Positions 11,300-23,591 of a stretch of DNA of 64,000 bases are shown here, in pieces (within the stretch, counting starts at the first letter, position 1; each line of letters opens with the position of its first letter). The notes below the pieces were generated by a model, which had not been told where the DNA came from, made no database searches, and was given only the letters and a program-made list of their open reading frames with translations. The stretch lies in contig JBITNC010000001.1 of the NCBI GenBank assembly GCA_050084985.1, forward strand, positions 26,040,001 to 26,104,000. Direction: 5' to 3'. The stretch is from Nageia nagi (Eukaryota > Pinophyta). Both the position numbers and the translations under genes were made by a program.

Positions 11300-12250
11300 T
11301 TTTGATATATAATGCAATATTGCATTTTTTTATCTTCCTAATTCATCCATGATTTTAAAGTGTGGGCACCTCTAAATAAACAATGAAAATAACCTTGAAT
11401 TTCATATTATATGGCACAAATGAATATGAAATGCTCTTCAGTATTTGGTTCCGTGTTGCATAGTCTGCATATAAGCTATTTTTTAGGGATATGGTGGTGT
11501 ATCTCAATACAAAGTTGCTATGACCAAACCCTTACCTAGTCAATTGTGAATCAAAGACCATGTGACATGAGTAGTTTGATATAATTAGGGATGACAATAG
11601 AACCATTCTCCAATTTCATGTAGACCTGAAGGTAATGTAAACTTTTTGGTGAAAGCAGTTTTACAAGTTCAATCCAATTTATTCTCAAGTAAGCCAAGTA
11701 GATTTTCTTCCTAATCCTTTTGTTGATATTTAGTAGAAGGATTAACGGTCATATCTAGGATCTGAGTAAGTCACTAGATATCTAGGCCTATAGATCGTAG
11801 GAGAGAGGTGGCTTTCAAGTACCAACACCAGTGAATGCCTTGCAAGTTGCATTAAGAATTTGAGCAATAGTAGAGGTTATCTCTTTGAGTCAAGAGCTCT
11901 TAAAATCATGTGATAAATCCTATTCAAAATCATGATGATATAGAATACTTCAGTAGAAAACATGGGATTTTCATCAAATTGAGTCGAAATGATGGAATGA
12001 GGGATAATTCTTTGGCTCAAATGGATCTTGAGAGCATATTGACCAAAACCCTTTCAATGCAAGCAGAACTAGAGTGTCTCAAGTTAGGAATCCAAACTTC
12101 GCATCCACAAAGCATGGTTGGAGAGAAAAGAGCATGGAAGAGTTTATTTTTTTCATGATAATCTAAAAATGGAGTTGAAAACATTATCTCTCGAGTGTGA
12201 TAGTTGCAACATAACCTTTATTCAATCTGTTCATGATCAAAACTTAAGAA
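11300..12250 (-). mobile_element. Inverted partial copy of the LINE F family (G)
   Basis: The reverse complement matches LINE F from about 9950 to 10,880 and the copy at 61,660-62,110, including the LTTGGAT-equivalent NKRIRKKIYLAYLR segment and the Cys-rich EEHFIF-like segment. It lacks both the upstream ORF2 and the last ~400 bp of the family. It abuts the 3' end of LINE F in opposite orientation, which makes an inverted repeat with a long spacer. Confidence 0.8.
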
Positions 12251-12769
12251 TTTATGATTTAAGTTAATGAAATGACATTATATGAAAGGAAGTTAATTAT
12301 AAAAAAAGAGGTGGATGTTGAGGTTTTATTTTGTTTTCCATCAACCTCTTTTGATGTGCTGTATATATTTTATATTTTCAATACATATACCGATTGAATT
12401 AATGATTTCTTTTAATATCCTTTAAACTTAATGGTTTGTAAAATCTATATAAGTTTGTCTAAAGATATATAAACTTATCTTGAGCTTGTTATGAATAAAT
12501 GTATATCATTGATCCAAAATGGATCATATATAATGAAGGCCAAATATTATTAGAGTGAGGATTTGATGAATTCTCATGCTTGGGTGGTGTTTGGAGCATT
12601 TTTCACTTGGTCTTATGGAGTTGTCATATCCAAAGTTGTCACAAAATAGAGTAGTCATATTTGGGAAAGTATGAATTTTTATAGAGACATCTAATTGAGT
12701 TTATTTTTTTTGTATTGGATGGTCATCGAAGATACCTTTCCAATAAATATACACATGCCTACCTTTGTG
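12251..12769. other. Unassigned AT-rich sequence
   Basis: I recognise no gene or element here. It is the left flank of element A. Confidence 0.5.
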
Positions 12770-12774
12770 GAAGG
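12770..12774. repeat. Target duplication GAAGG, left copy of A
   Basis: GAAGG immediately precedes the 5' LTR and recurs exactly at 26,649-26,653 after the 3' LTR. Confidence 0.9.
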
Positions 12775-13587
12775 TGTTATCGTATAAAATTTATTTATGC
12801 ATTTAAATAAATACATTTGCTTGCACTAATACATACCTAGAATATTTAATGCAATGATATCAATGCTTATCTTGAATATGATCATAATGTCTATTTATTT
12901 TGAGTATGATGATGATATTAATGGTTGTTTTGAATATCGTTATATATTGTGGGCTAACCTTGTTTATGTAGGTACACGCTGACCTAAGGAGTAGGTCATA
13001 TTATTATTTATATAAATAGGGATCTTATAGTAAGTCCACATCAAGGAGATACATGATCCCATATTTGATCTTGGTGGTGGCAATCCTTTAGGTGTCTCTT
13101 GACGTTGCCATTCAAGGCTATGGTTTGTGTACTTACGTGAGTTGTTCTAATGTTGATGATCTATATTGACATCACATCTCTATCCTAAACATCCATATGC
13201 AAGTACTTGACTCGATTTGAGAACAAAAGGCACTCTGACAAAGATCATTGACGTTCCTTATTCATACTAAATACATCATCGACGCTCCTTTTGAACACAT
13301 ATAGATTACCTGCGATCCTATTTTTACAATATTTCAAGTAAGCTTCTGGAGCAGGATTCTTCTGTCATCCACATGTTAAATATATCATCATTCATTAGTG
13401 TCAAGTATGCTTTGTAAGGTAAGTATACAAATCATAGTTCTTGATTGGTATTATCATCCTAATTCTAGAGTGGCTATCTCTTTCATCTGTTGTTCTGTGT
13501 GGTCTAAATTACTATCTATAGCTCAAAACAAGTATCTTGGGTTTTGTATTTATTTATTTATTTGCATTCTTAAAATATTTGTAAACA
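12775..13587 (+). repeat. 5' LTR of element A
   Basis: Starts TGTTATCGTATAAAATTT and ends TTGTAAACA (TG...CA). It aligns along its length with 25,836-26,648. A TATA box TATATAAATA lies at 13,009-13,018, followed by a transcribed leader. No convincing tRNA primer site was recognised just after 13,587. Confidence 0.93.
13009..13018 (+). promoter_or_regulatory. TATA box in 5' LTR of A
   Basis: TATATAAATA is conserved in the 3' LTR at about 26,065-26,074 and would drive the sense (gag) transcript. Confidence 0.6.
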
Positions 13588-13716
13588 TTTGATGAACCTG
13601 ATGTGAACCTCATCTTCTAAAAAAATGATAATAATATAAACAATTCATTAGATCTCTTCTCGTTAAACCAATCAAAACTTAAGCCAACTAAAAGAAAAAG
13701 TAAATCATGGAAAGGC

Positions 13717-15900
13717 GTGACATCAATAAGAAAAAGTGCTAGGTCAAATAAAGATAGTGTCCCTTTGGCTATTGAAACCAATTTTCCTAATGATGAATCT
13801 TATCATGGAGATTCTGAAGACAATTATGACCTTTGTAAAATAGGTATAAAAATAATAGATGATGAATCTTATCATGGAGATTCAGAAGATAATGAGAACC
13901 CTAAAGAAGAAATAGTTCAGCCTTTTGAAAATAAATTGCAATTAGCTCTCTATCGATATGAAAAATCTAATAATTTAAACCTCATAGAAGATAAATTAGG
14001 GTTGGTGCAAGAATTCATAAAATGCCCTGAGATATTCTATAGGTTTACCAAAGATCCTACCATAGCTCATTCATTGCATATAATCTATAAAATTTTGACT
14101 ATAAGCAGTCTTAGGTCACCTTCTAGGATACTACTTGCTAGGCTAGCCCTTTGTTGTACACCTTAACAGATCAAAATAGGACTGCCTATGGTCTAAATTC
14201 TGTTGAAATGGACCACCCATGACCCATGTTTTTTATGGAAAGCCATGTGAATTTTTGTATGCTTTATGTTAACCAAAATCCTTTCGTCCCTAAGTCAAAC
14301 CTTCATCAACCTTCATCATCCCTAACACTTGTAGGAAATTTAAAAATTCATGAACCAATAACATAAGAAGAGGCTAATTATGAACATTCAGATGATGAGA
14401 TGGTAGAATTTGATGATGAGTCAGATAGCAAAATAGAGATAGAACTTGAAACTGACCCTGTGGCACAAGGATTTATCAATGCTTACACTTATTGGTTAGA
14501 TAGAGAAAAAGAGATTAAAGAGATGAAAGTGAGAAAAACAATAGGCACTCACTCTTATAAAAAAACTCAACTATGTGTAAGATAAGTAATTATAAGAGAG
14601 TTAGACAATCAACTAATCCAAGAATGGAGAGATCAAAATGGGAGATTCACCCTTGAAATACTTAAATATGAGAATGAGGAAGAAACTAAAAAATCTGATC
14701 CCCTAGAGAAAGAGAAAAATGATAATAATATAACTGCAAAAAATAAAAAAGAGAAATGAGAGAAAAGAATGGCACAAATAAAAGTAATGGCCGAACAACT
14801 AAAGAGGCTAACATTATTGAGTAAAGAAAAAGAGGGTGAACAACTAAATGAAAGGCACCCCTTTTGTGTAAAATAAAAGGCAAAACATGGGAAGGGGAAG
14901 ATATAGATTTTAGTAACTATGATGGCATTAGTGATCCAAGAATACACATCATGATATTTGAGGAAGCAGCTTGTAGCCATCAACATGATATGGATATGTT
15001 AGCAAGATTATTTCAACTTAGTTTAGGGAAAGAAGCTTCTAAATGGTTTTACAGTCTTGAAAATCAAAGTATCACTAGTTATGAGCAATTGAAACGAGAC
15101 TTCCTAAATCAATATCAACAAAACATAAAAAGAAAACCAACCCTTCTTGATTTAGCAAGAATGAGACAAGGTGAGAACCAATCATTTGATGAATTTGTAA
15201 AAGCATGGAGAAAAATAGCAACATTTATAAATCTGAGTGAAAAAGAGCTAAAACATATGTTGATAAAATCCCTTAGAGATGAGATGATACTGAAATTTTT
15301 CAACTATCTAGAGCAACCCCTCTTTGAGATGATTATGTATGTGATTCAAAAAGAGAAACACATGGTGAAAATTGGTTCTTAGAAGTTTAAAAGAGAGAAA
15401 AGGAAACCATCAACTATGAGAATGATAGCAACAGTTACAACAATGAGAGAAACACCTTTTCCAACCAAGCATAAAACCTCTTAAGTATACACCAAGACTA
15501 TGAAAGATCATGATGAGTTGTTACAATCATTGCTGCAAAAGGGTTTGATTCAACTACCACCCATGACCCAAAAAGCCACTAAATCTGTAGGAGGATTTTG
15601 TGGATATCATAGAGTTCATGAACATAAAACATATGAATGCAAGAAGTTTAAATATACCATACAAGATTTGGTGGATAAGAAAGTGATATCATTTGAAAAA
15701 TAAGAAGAGAAAAAGACTCCTATACATGCAGATAATGAGAAATTGGGAATCTACAAGAACCCCATTGCACAACACAATGTAGGAATATTGTATACACAAG
15801 GAAGTATGATGAAAGAGCCCACTGTCACAAGGGCACAACAAGGAAAACAATGAAATGAAGCTAATACTAGTGGGGGCATAAGGCCCTCTGGTTATGTCAT
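13717..15900 (+). pseudogene. gag-like region of element A
   Basis: Encoded in three open segments separated by stops. 13,717-14,163 is an acidic N-terminal part in which DDESYHGDSEDN occurs twice, about 85 bp apart. 14,864-15,382 is a Retrotrans_gag domain (WFYSLENQSITSYEQLKRDF near its centre, then an FDEFVKAWR motif). 15,500-15,703 has a zinc-knuckle-like CGYHRVHEHKTYEC followed by a KFKYTIQDLVDKK helix, a combination typical of Tat-group gag proteins. The role would be virus-like particle formation and RNA packaging. Stops show it is dead here. No protease follows. Confidence 0.85.
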
Positions 15901-16085
15901 TTGGTAGACATGCATGATCTTACTAACACTAATGGAACTGATAGTAGGACAGATGAACTAATTGACGTCATGATGGAGAAAATGGGAGATCATTTTGACA
16001 TCATAATAGGAGCATTGAAATTTCATTTTTAGCAAAAATGGATCACCTATGATAATCTTTCGTAGCTAGATTTTGTCAAATTAAA

Positions 16086-16170
16086 AATTGATGAATGCCC
16101 CTTGGTGTGGAGTTTCAGCTCCTAGATCACTATATCCTTGCAAGCCTCTTGGCGTAGAGTTTCAACTCTC
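16086..16170 (+). repeat. Two minisatellite monomers left of the PMD gene
   Basis: CCTTGGTGTGGAGTTTCAGCTC and CCTCTTGGCGTAGAGTTTCAACTC-like units match the monomer repeated at 25,020-25,430 on the other side of the PMD segment. Confidence 0.8.
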
Positions 16171-16177
16171 ATACTTA

Positions 16178-16244
16178 TCATAAACAAATGTAAAAAACAA
16201 TCATAAACAAATGTAAAAAACAATCATAAACAAATGTAAAAAAC
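16178..16244 (+). repeat. 23-bp tandem repeat, three copies
   Basis: Near-identical copies of ATAAACAAATGTAAAAAACA plus a short linker lie in tandem directly after the minisatellite monomers, just beyond the 3' end of the antisense PMD gene. Confidence 0.9.
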
Positions 16245-16343
16245 AACAAAGTAAATAAATAAAGATCATCTTTAATATATCATAAAAAGGTTCATCATTT
16301 TACAAAATCTCAACATGACTGAGTGATCATCATGTGCCTAGAG

Positions 16344-18019
16344 CTATTGCCTTCCAATAGGACCTCCTCCCCCTACACTAGAACTAGTATCCTTGCTAGA
16401 ACCACTACCCTCTCACCTAGCCTTGTATATCTTAGCCCTTGCTTTCTCTTCATCCACTTATCTCTTGACCTTATGCAGTTACTCATAGAGATCCTAGATC
16501 GGTGCATTCGCTCTTTGTAGGTCCTAGTATAGACTAGTATAGTCTCCTCCTTCGTATCGTAGTTGGCCTTGTAGCTCTTTGATTTCAACATCCTTTTGTT
16601 CTATGAGCCTATATAATTGAGCCACATCTAGTTTAGGATCCTCATCAGCTACAGATAACATGGAAATCACATATCACTATTGCAATGAATTTACAAATGG
16701 AAAAAAAAATAAGATAAAAAGAATAGATACCGTCATCCTCCTCATCTTCGATCGCATCCATATCTCTCTTTGTGTTTGGCTTATAATCATCCTAGTTTGG
16801 ATTGATCTTCTCATTATCATCGTGAATTGCATCGAGTGTCTCATCATGTGCATCACCCATGTCATATGAACCCCATCCAACCTGAGTGTATCCTGTGTCC
16901 CACTCAGTCGATGCATCCCTTGTGTCATCTTCACATCCATCATTCTCAACCTAGTCCACCTCATATATGCCTAGGTGATGAGGATTACATTCTCACCACT
17001 AGGCCATATAGTCCTCGGTATGCTCAAGATAATCTATATCTGGGTCATCCTCAAAATCAAAATCTTCACAAGGAGATGTCCACTTGAAATCCCAATCTGG
17101 TACCAAGCTCATAATCCTTTGTAAAATCCCTATTGCTGTAGTAGCATACTACTATCCCACAGTTGTCTGGTATCTCCTACTACATCCCAAACTATCAGAG
17201 TACTTGCTCTAGCCTATATGGCTCAACTAGTGCCTTGCATGCCTAAATGTATGTAGAGTGTCTCACCCAGGCTAACTCATGCATGTCCTCATCCCATTCT
17301 ATAGCATACATGTAGGGATGCTAGTACATCTAAGACTCCCTAAGTGTGTCAAATCATATCCTCCATCCTTCTTGGTCAACATTAAGAAATTCAAGACCCT
17401 ATGTAGTATCCTATAGCTACCATATGGGCATGTCGTTAGGTAGGTTTAGTGGTAGAGAGGTTGTTCTAAAGATACCTATATAATCATAGGCCCATACCTA
17501 TAGTATCATAGAGTGAGCCACCTATCTCCTCCGTCTTTCCACCTCTATAAATGAATGCAAATTATGATATAATTATGCCAAGATAGCTGAAAACCGTGCA
17601 TACTATTGCTCATGTAAAACCATGTCCATGATGATAGAAACCATTCCCATAGGAAATGTCTCATTGTTCTTATCTAGATAGACAACAACATCCAATAGGT
17701 AGGTAATGAGGAGCCTCAACCGTAGGTTAGCCCATGCTAGAGGATCCTCTAGTACATATCACATTAGGAAAACTCCCCTCTTCTTATGATTTACCTCATT
17801 TGGCTCTCCTCTACTCATTCCATGCTAGGAATGGAAACAATATTCACGAACTTACCTATGATAGGTAGCCTAGTGATCCTATATATGTCCTCTAATGTCA
17901 TCATGATCTCCCTGATATATAGGTGAAAGGTGTTGGAATTAAGATCCCACCTTTCCATCAAAACCATCAGCATATCTCGATCATGGTAAATATAGTCAAC
18001 AAAATCCAAATAATTCAAA
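16344..18019 (-). pseudogene. Antisense plant-mobile-domain gene, main part, with intron
   Basis: The plant mobile domain (PMD, aminotransferase-like family) occurs in transposon-derived and retroelement-borne plant proteins such as MAIN/MAIL1. The N-terminal part (from 18,019) reads LMERWDLNSNTFHLYIREIM and TLEDIYRITRLPIIGK, the PMD hallmark. Further on come LRLLITYLLDVVVYLD (near 17,720), VWAYDYIG (near 17,480) and LVEPYRLEQVL followed by FGM (17,190-17,230), all family signatures. An acidic region (SPCEDFDFEDDPDID, near 17,060) then reaches 16,731. A canonical intron (16,649-16,730: GTATCT...CTGTAG, 82 bp) separates a last exon, 16,648-16,344, with a charged coiled-coil-like stretch and a Gly/Ser-rich tail ending in TAG. 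Many stops replace Q/W codons, and one frame change near 17,100 is unexplained. Confidence 0.85.
16649..16730 (-). other. Spliceosomal intron of the antisense PMD gene
   Basis: On the minus strand a GTATCT donor follows an acidic E-D-D-encoding exon and a TCTGTAG acceptor precedes CTGATGAGGATCC. Splicing keeps the frame open from the acidic region into the coiled-coil-like exon. Stops or loss of frame result if it is not spliced. It is AT-rich, as plant introns are. Confidence 0.75.
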
Positions 18020-18024
18020 GAAAT
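18020..18024. repeat. Target duplication GAAAT, left copy of B
   Basis: GAAAT abuts the left LTR of B and recurs exactly at 23,994-23,998. Confidence 0.9.
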
Positions 18025-18426
18025 TGCTACGATGCTATAAATATAAAAAAGAAAATATTGTAGAAATGAAATGAATATTGATTTGAAATAAGAAAATGAC
18101 AAATATCAATTGGAAATAACAGAGCATGCGATAGTAAATAAAACACACAATAGCATCAACAAGTAGATAAAGATAGGATTTTACTGAATAGTAATAAAAT
18201 CACAGGCTACTTTGAGGGGACTACCTCCTTACAACTCTAAAGGTGAAAATAATATTCAATATGCCTTTCTCCACACACTTATATCTATTTATATTAAATT
18301 AACCCTAACCCTAATAGTAATGCAAAATTGGGCCTTGCTCTTACAATCATAATATTACAATATAAGTTGATAATTTAATAAAATACTAATACTAACACTA
18401 AAATATTAGGATGTGGGATCCTAACA
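18025..18426 (-). repeat. 3' LTR of element B
   Basis: On the minus strand it starts TGTTAGGATCC and ends GCATCGTAGCA. It aligns with 23,592-23,993 along its length. The short AACCCTAACCCTAA stretch near 18,300 is part of this LTR, not a telomere. Confidence 0.92.
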
Positions 18427-18445
18427 TGCCACCTCTATTGGGATG
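18427..18445 (-). promoter_or_regulatory. Polypurine tract of element B
   Basis: The minus strand reads CCCAATAGAGGTGGCA directly before the 3' LTR start, which is the expected position for plus-strand priming. Confidence 0.65.
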
Positions 18446-21400
18446 AAGCTTTATCTTCAAAGATTGAAGTGTGAAAACTATTGTTGTAGCTAATGAAGGA
18501 TTTCCTATGTTGCATCTTCTGATGCCATGCCTTACCACTGCATAAGGCTTCTATGATGGAGTGATTATAAAGCTATCATGAGTATTGATCTAGAACTACC
18601 TTTGGTACAACCACCATTGATCCATCCTCTACCAACTCAGGTAATTATGTCTAAACCCAAACCTCTGATCCAACCACTTTCTTGAGGTAAGAGACATGAA
18701 ATAATGGATGAATCTTGGAAGAAGCAGGAAGTTCTAATTTGTATGTAGTTGGGCCAATGCACTGTAACATCGTCAATTTTTGAGGGCCTTTTATTTTTAA
18801 ATATTTTTGGCGATAAGGTTGTAGCCTCAAAAAGACCATGTCATCTACCTGGAACTCCCTTTCCACATGTTGCTGATTAGCCTGTTATTTCATATGGTGT
18901 TGGGCTATCTAAAGGTTATCCTTGAGCAAACAAAGAATATCATCCCAAGTAACTAAAGCTAAGTCAATTGCTTGAACTTTACTGGTACCCACAACATACA
19001 AGGTGACTATTGGTGGAGTTTGACCATACACTGCTTCATAGGTGGTCATCTTGTTGGTAGAATGATAATATGTATTATACCACCACTTAGCCAAGGGAAT
19101 CCATCATACCCAATGCACAAGTTGTGCTGAAGCAAAATAATATAAATATGTTTCCAAGCATTTGTTGACAATTTCAATCTGACCATTAGTTTATGGGTGA
19201 TATGCTGAGCTCATATTTAGTTGGGTACCTTATAGTTTAAAAAGATCTTGCCAAAAATGACTTGTAAAAGTGGGTCATGATCACTGAAAATCATCTTTGG
19301 CATACCATGTAGTTTGAAAATTGTATCTAGGAATAATTGTACCATTGTCACTGCTTTGTAGGGATGAGCCAATGAACCAAAATGAGCATATTTGGATAAT
19401 TGATCAACCACCACTAGAATAACTAATTTACCATGAGATTTAGGAAGGCCTTCAATAAAATCCATTGAGATATCGATCCATGTACAGGTAGGTATGGGGA
19501 GAGGTTGAAGGAGTCTCAGAGTACCCACTGTCTCACCCTTTTATCATTGACATATATCACAAGCTACCACAAACTGCTTGATATCCAATTTCATACTTAT
19601 CTAATAGAATGACCATGCCACTCATTTATAAGTTTTCAAAAATCTTTCATGTCCTGATGTAGGTTTGGAATGCAATTTAGCAAGTATTTTTGATTTACAT
19701 TTTGAAGGAGATGGTAACAAAATTTGACCTTTGAATCTCAAAATTCCATCATGCCATGTATATTATGGTTTACTCGTGAGGTCTTGAGTGATCTATTTTA
19801 GAAATTATTAGGTGGAGCTATCCTCTACCCACTCTTATTTAACTTTATCCAATCATTGAGGAATAGGGGATGAAAGAGCTTGCATTGCTACTTGATCTTC
19901 AAATTTTTTTGATAAAGCATCAACAACCATGTTCTCCTTACCTTTATAGTATACTATCTCATAATCATACCCCAGTAGTTTGGTCACCCATTTTTGTTGC
20001 TCAAGCATAGAAATGTGTTGCTTAATTAAAATTTTCAAACTATGATGATATGTGAGGAGGATGAAATGGTGACCAATGAGATATGGTCTCCAATGTTGAA
20101 TTGCATGAATGATGGCAAGCATTCTTTTTCATAAGTGGATTTACCCAAATTTTTTCTAAAGAGTGCTCTACTAGTGAATGCCAAGGGATGCCCCTCTTGC
20201 ATTAATACTACCCCAATTCCTACTCCACAGGCATCACTTTCTATCATGAAGGTTTTAGAAAAATTTGGCATTCCTAAGATTAGGGTGGTACACATTGCCT
20301 CCTTGAGATTAAGGAAAGCTGCCTCAGCTTGAGGGGACCACTAGAATGCATTCTTTTTCAACAACATGGTTAGAGGTGCTACAATCTTACCATAATCCTT
20401 CAAAACTTTCCTATAATAGCCTATCAACCCCAAAAATCCTTGGATACTTTTCAAAGATTTAGGAATAGACCAATTTTACATGTCAGTAATCTTTTGTGGA
20501 TCCACCTTAACTCCCTTTTTAGATATAACATGGACTAAGTAATCAATTTCCCTCTTACCAAATGGACATTTTAATTTTTTTGCATATGGCTAGTGTTCTT
20601 TCAAAATTTGTAAGGTTTGGTCAACATGTGCCACATGTTCTTGCCATGTCTTACTATAGATCAAGATATCATCAAAGAAAACTAAAATGAACTTCCTAAG
20701 GAATGGACAAAACACCTGATTCATTAAACTTTGAAATGTGGATGGAGCATTTGTGAGACCAAAAGGCATGAATAGGAACTCATAATGGCCCTCATGAGTG
20801 CGAAATAAAATTTTTGATATATCCTCCTCCTTGAGGTAGATTTGGTGATATCCAAATTGCAAGTCTAGCTTGAAAACATATCTTGTCCCATGTAGTTCAT
20901 CCAATAATTCATAAATGACCAAGATGGAAAATTTATCCTTCATGGTAATTTTGTTGAGGGCCCTAAAATCCACACACATACGCCAAGAACTATCTTTCTT
21001 ACAATCCAATATAATTGGAGAAGAATATGGGCTTATGTTAGGTTGGATTACTCCTACATCCAATAGTTTCTTAACCAATTTTTCAATTTCATTTTTCTAT
21101 AAACAAGGATATTGATAAGGATGAATGTTTGGTGGGTGACTTCTTGGCACCAATTAGATAGCATGATTATGTGATCATTGGGATGGTAAGCCCCTTAGTT
21201 CCTCAAAGGTATTTGAATGCTTACTTAAGATGGGCTACAAATCTTTAGGCTCTATGATTTCAAATTTGGTGATTGATAAAGAATATAACTATGCTAGCAT
21301 CCCTTTTCCAAATTTTCATAGAATCTTTTTCATATGATGTGATCTCACAACTTGTATAGATCCACCCTATAATCCCCTAAGAGTATGCTCTTGTTCATCT

Positions 21401-21560
21401 ATTTTGAAGGTCATCCATAGCTCTACAAAATTCCACTATACAGTGCTCAAAATTCTCAACCATTGCACCCCAAAACTATATCACATCCCCTAAGTGGTAA
21501 ATCGTACATGTTGTTTTACAAAGTATAGTGGTCCATGCTCAGTTTGACATTGTGATATGT
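18440..21560 (-). pseudogene. pol of chromovirus B (RT, RNase H, integrase, chromodomain)
   Basis: RT is largely open at 20,590-21,078: SPYSSPIILDCKKDSSWRMC, DFRALNK, FKLDLQFGYHQI, then MPFGLTNAPSTFQSLMN and the active-site FFDDILIYSK. RNase H spans about 19,860-20,295 (FMIESDACGVGIGVVLMQEG, later YKGKENMVVDALSK). The integrase core is at 19,217-19,528 (WIDISMDFIEGLP, VVVDQLSKYAHF) and continues at 18,909-19,094. The integrase C-terminus (18,651-18,866) has VDDMVFLRLQPYRQ and IHPLFHVSYLK. Chromodomain remnants, ending in FEDKA, run to the purine tract. Several stops and frame changes separate the blocks. The second and third acidic RT residues are preserved as FDD. Confidence 0.92.
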
Positions 21561-22815
21561 GCCTTTACATGCTATTTTTTCTCCATTACCAACCATAACC
21601 TCAAAATTATTTGTAGGGTGAATGTAACAGTCAGCAACCTTAGCCACTCATGGATTAATGAAATTATGAGTACTTCCCAAATTCAATAATATTATGAGAG
21701 GGCATTTTTTAAAGAATCCTTTAACCTTCATAGTTTGAGGGGTGGTAATTGCTACCAATTCATTGTAAGAGATAACTAGGGCCTCCTCATCTAGAATTTC
21801 CTATGTAGCCTCTTTGGATGCACTCTCATATTTCTCCTCATTAGGAGCATTAAGATCAAGCAAATATAACTTTTGTTGTGTATGATGATGACCATAAACA
21901 AATTTTTCATCACAATTATAGCATAATCCCTTGTTTTAATGCTCTTCCATTTCTTCCCACGTCAACTTCTTAGTTTGCACTATGCGATTCAATGGTAGGG
22001 CACTTGTGTTATTAGAGGAATGGGAAAATTATGTGTTTTGGTGAATGGAAGTCTTGCATTTCATTGATGAGCATTGGATTTATCTTCAATGAGCTTTGTC
22101 AAGGCAATAGCATCCATCATAGTTTTAGGATTAAATATTTTGACCTCTGATTTAATTTCTTCCTTTAAGCCACTAATAAAACAACTTGTGAAAAATGCAT
22201 CATCTAACTCCTCTATGTGATTTGCTAATTTCTCAAACTAATTTTGGTACTCTTTGATTATTGTAATTTGACATAACTTGGTCAATGCCCCTATGAGGTC
22301 TTCATAGTTACTAGGACCAATATAGATCAATAATTATTGAGTGAATTCATTCCATGAAGGAGCAAGATGCATTTTGGAGTACCATTGGTGCCATTGGAGA
22401 GCCTCATGATCCAAATGAAAAGATGCCATGTGCACCTTCAAATCCTTTGGAATTTGGTTCAATATGAAATACTGTCTAGATTTATAAATCTATCAATTGG
22501 GATTATCTCCATCAAATTGAGAAAAATCCAATTTGGTTGTGTAGGGAAGAATGAAACCACCTTGTTGGCTTTGAAAGTTATGATGATACCCTTATGGATT
22601 TTTTGACTACCCTGATTGTTGTGAACTAGATACATTGTTGGTATGACTGAGACTTAGTTGAACACTATCACATTTACTGTCAAAGGTTTGTATTTGTTGA
22701 ATTTTTGCTCTAAATGTACTGGTAAGTGTATCTACCATTTATTGGATCTAGTTTGAAATATTATCATAGTAGGATCAGCTTGTGCTACTATTTGGGATCT
22801 TATTTCAAATGCCAT
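21400..22815 (-). pseudogene. gag and protease of chromovirus B
   Basis: A start ATG at 22,813-22,815 opens MAFEIRSQIVAQAD. A gag region follows with stops. Near 21,900 a zinc-knuckle remnant reads LCYNCDEKFVYGHHH, in which the final Cys of CCHC is replaced. The protease active-site segment near 21,680 reads LLNLGSTHNFI, where functional elements have D-S/T-G, so the catalytic Asp is lost. Confidence 0.8.
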
Positions 22816-23575
22816 TTTTGAAAACTACTATTTTTAAAGTTGATATGTTTGGAAATTGCTATTTTTAAGAAGTGCTAAAAAAAGTGTATGGATGTAATAT
22901 ATCAAAATGATCAACTCAAAAATATGATCACAATGGACTAGGTTTCTTGATTATGATTTTCAAACCCTCAAACTCTTTTTTTTACATCTTTGGGTTTGTC
23001 TACTTTTGTTAAAAACTGCTAAAATGGTACAGACTTTTATTTATTTTGCTCTAAAGTTTTTGCTACCTTTGAACTGCTATTTTTGATGGCTCTAAAAAAT
23101 TGCATGTCATACATTTTGCTTCTTGAATCAAGGTTTTTTTGTGTGAAGGGATGATTCTAGGGTAATGATTATTTGCTCTATAGGCTTAACTAAACACCCC
23201 TCCTATCCAACTTTCATGAGGAAATAGGCTATAAAGATGGCTTCTGTGATAAGTAAATTTCTAGCAACACTTACTGGTGCACTACAGTTTATAGACTATT
23301 GACACAACTTCCTACCTAGTTTTTGTTTATAGCTTAGATAGTCTCCGATATACCTTTCAATACATGGAGTCCAATTCCATGTAGGGTTTTATTTAAGGCC
23401 TAGGTATTGGTGCAAAGTTTTTTGCATCTCACTTCACACATAGCTTTATGGGCAAGTTTGCTTAGCCAAAAATGATAGGTCCTCTTGGATATTTTAAAAC
23501 CCTCGATACAAGGTTTCTAGCTTAGACCTCTAAATTTTTTTTTTTAGTTTTCCTATAATAGAATGGCCTTGGAAA

Positions 23576-23589
23576 GAGCTCTAATACCA
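23576..23589 (-). promoter_or_regulatory. tRNA-Met primer-binding site of B
   Basis: The minus strand reads TGGTATTAGAGCTC, one change from the standard initiator-Met site TGGTATCAGAGCTC, two bases after the 5' LTR end. Confidence 0.85.
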
Positions 23590-23591
23590 AA

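Noticed and set aside
14633-14986. 117-codon minus-strand ORF rich in F, S and L
   Set aside because: It is the antisense shadow of the lysine- and glutamate-rich gag linker of element A.
16178-16244. CRISPR-like direct repeats
   Set aside because: Units are contiguous without unique spacers, and the context is a plant retrotransposon.
17815-18102. A 95-codon minus-strand ORF starting MSFSYFKS as a complete small gene
   Set aside because: Its first 26 or so codons come from the LTR of chromovirus B. Only the part from 18,019 onward belongs to the PMD gene, whose real N-terminus is on the far side of B.
18296-18316. AACCCTAACCCTAA resembling plant telomere repeat
   Set aside because: Only about two degenerate units, and the same position in the paired LTR of element B reads a variant. 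It is part of the LTR, not telomeric DNA.
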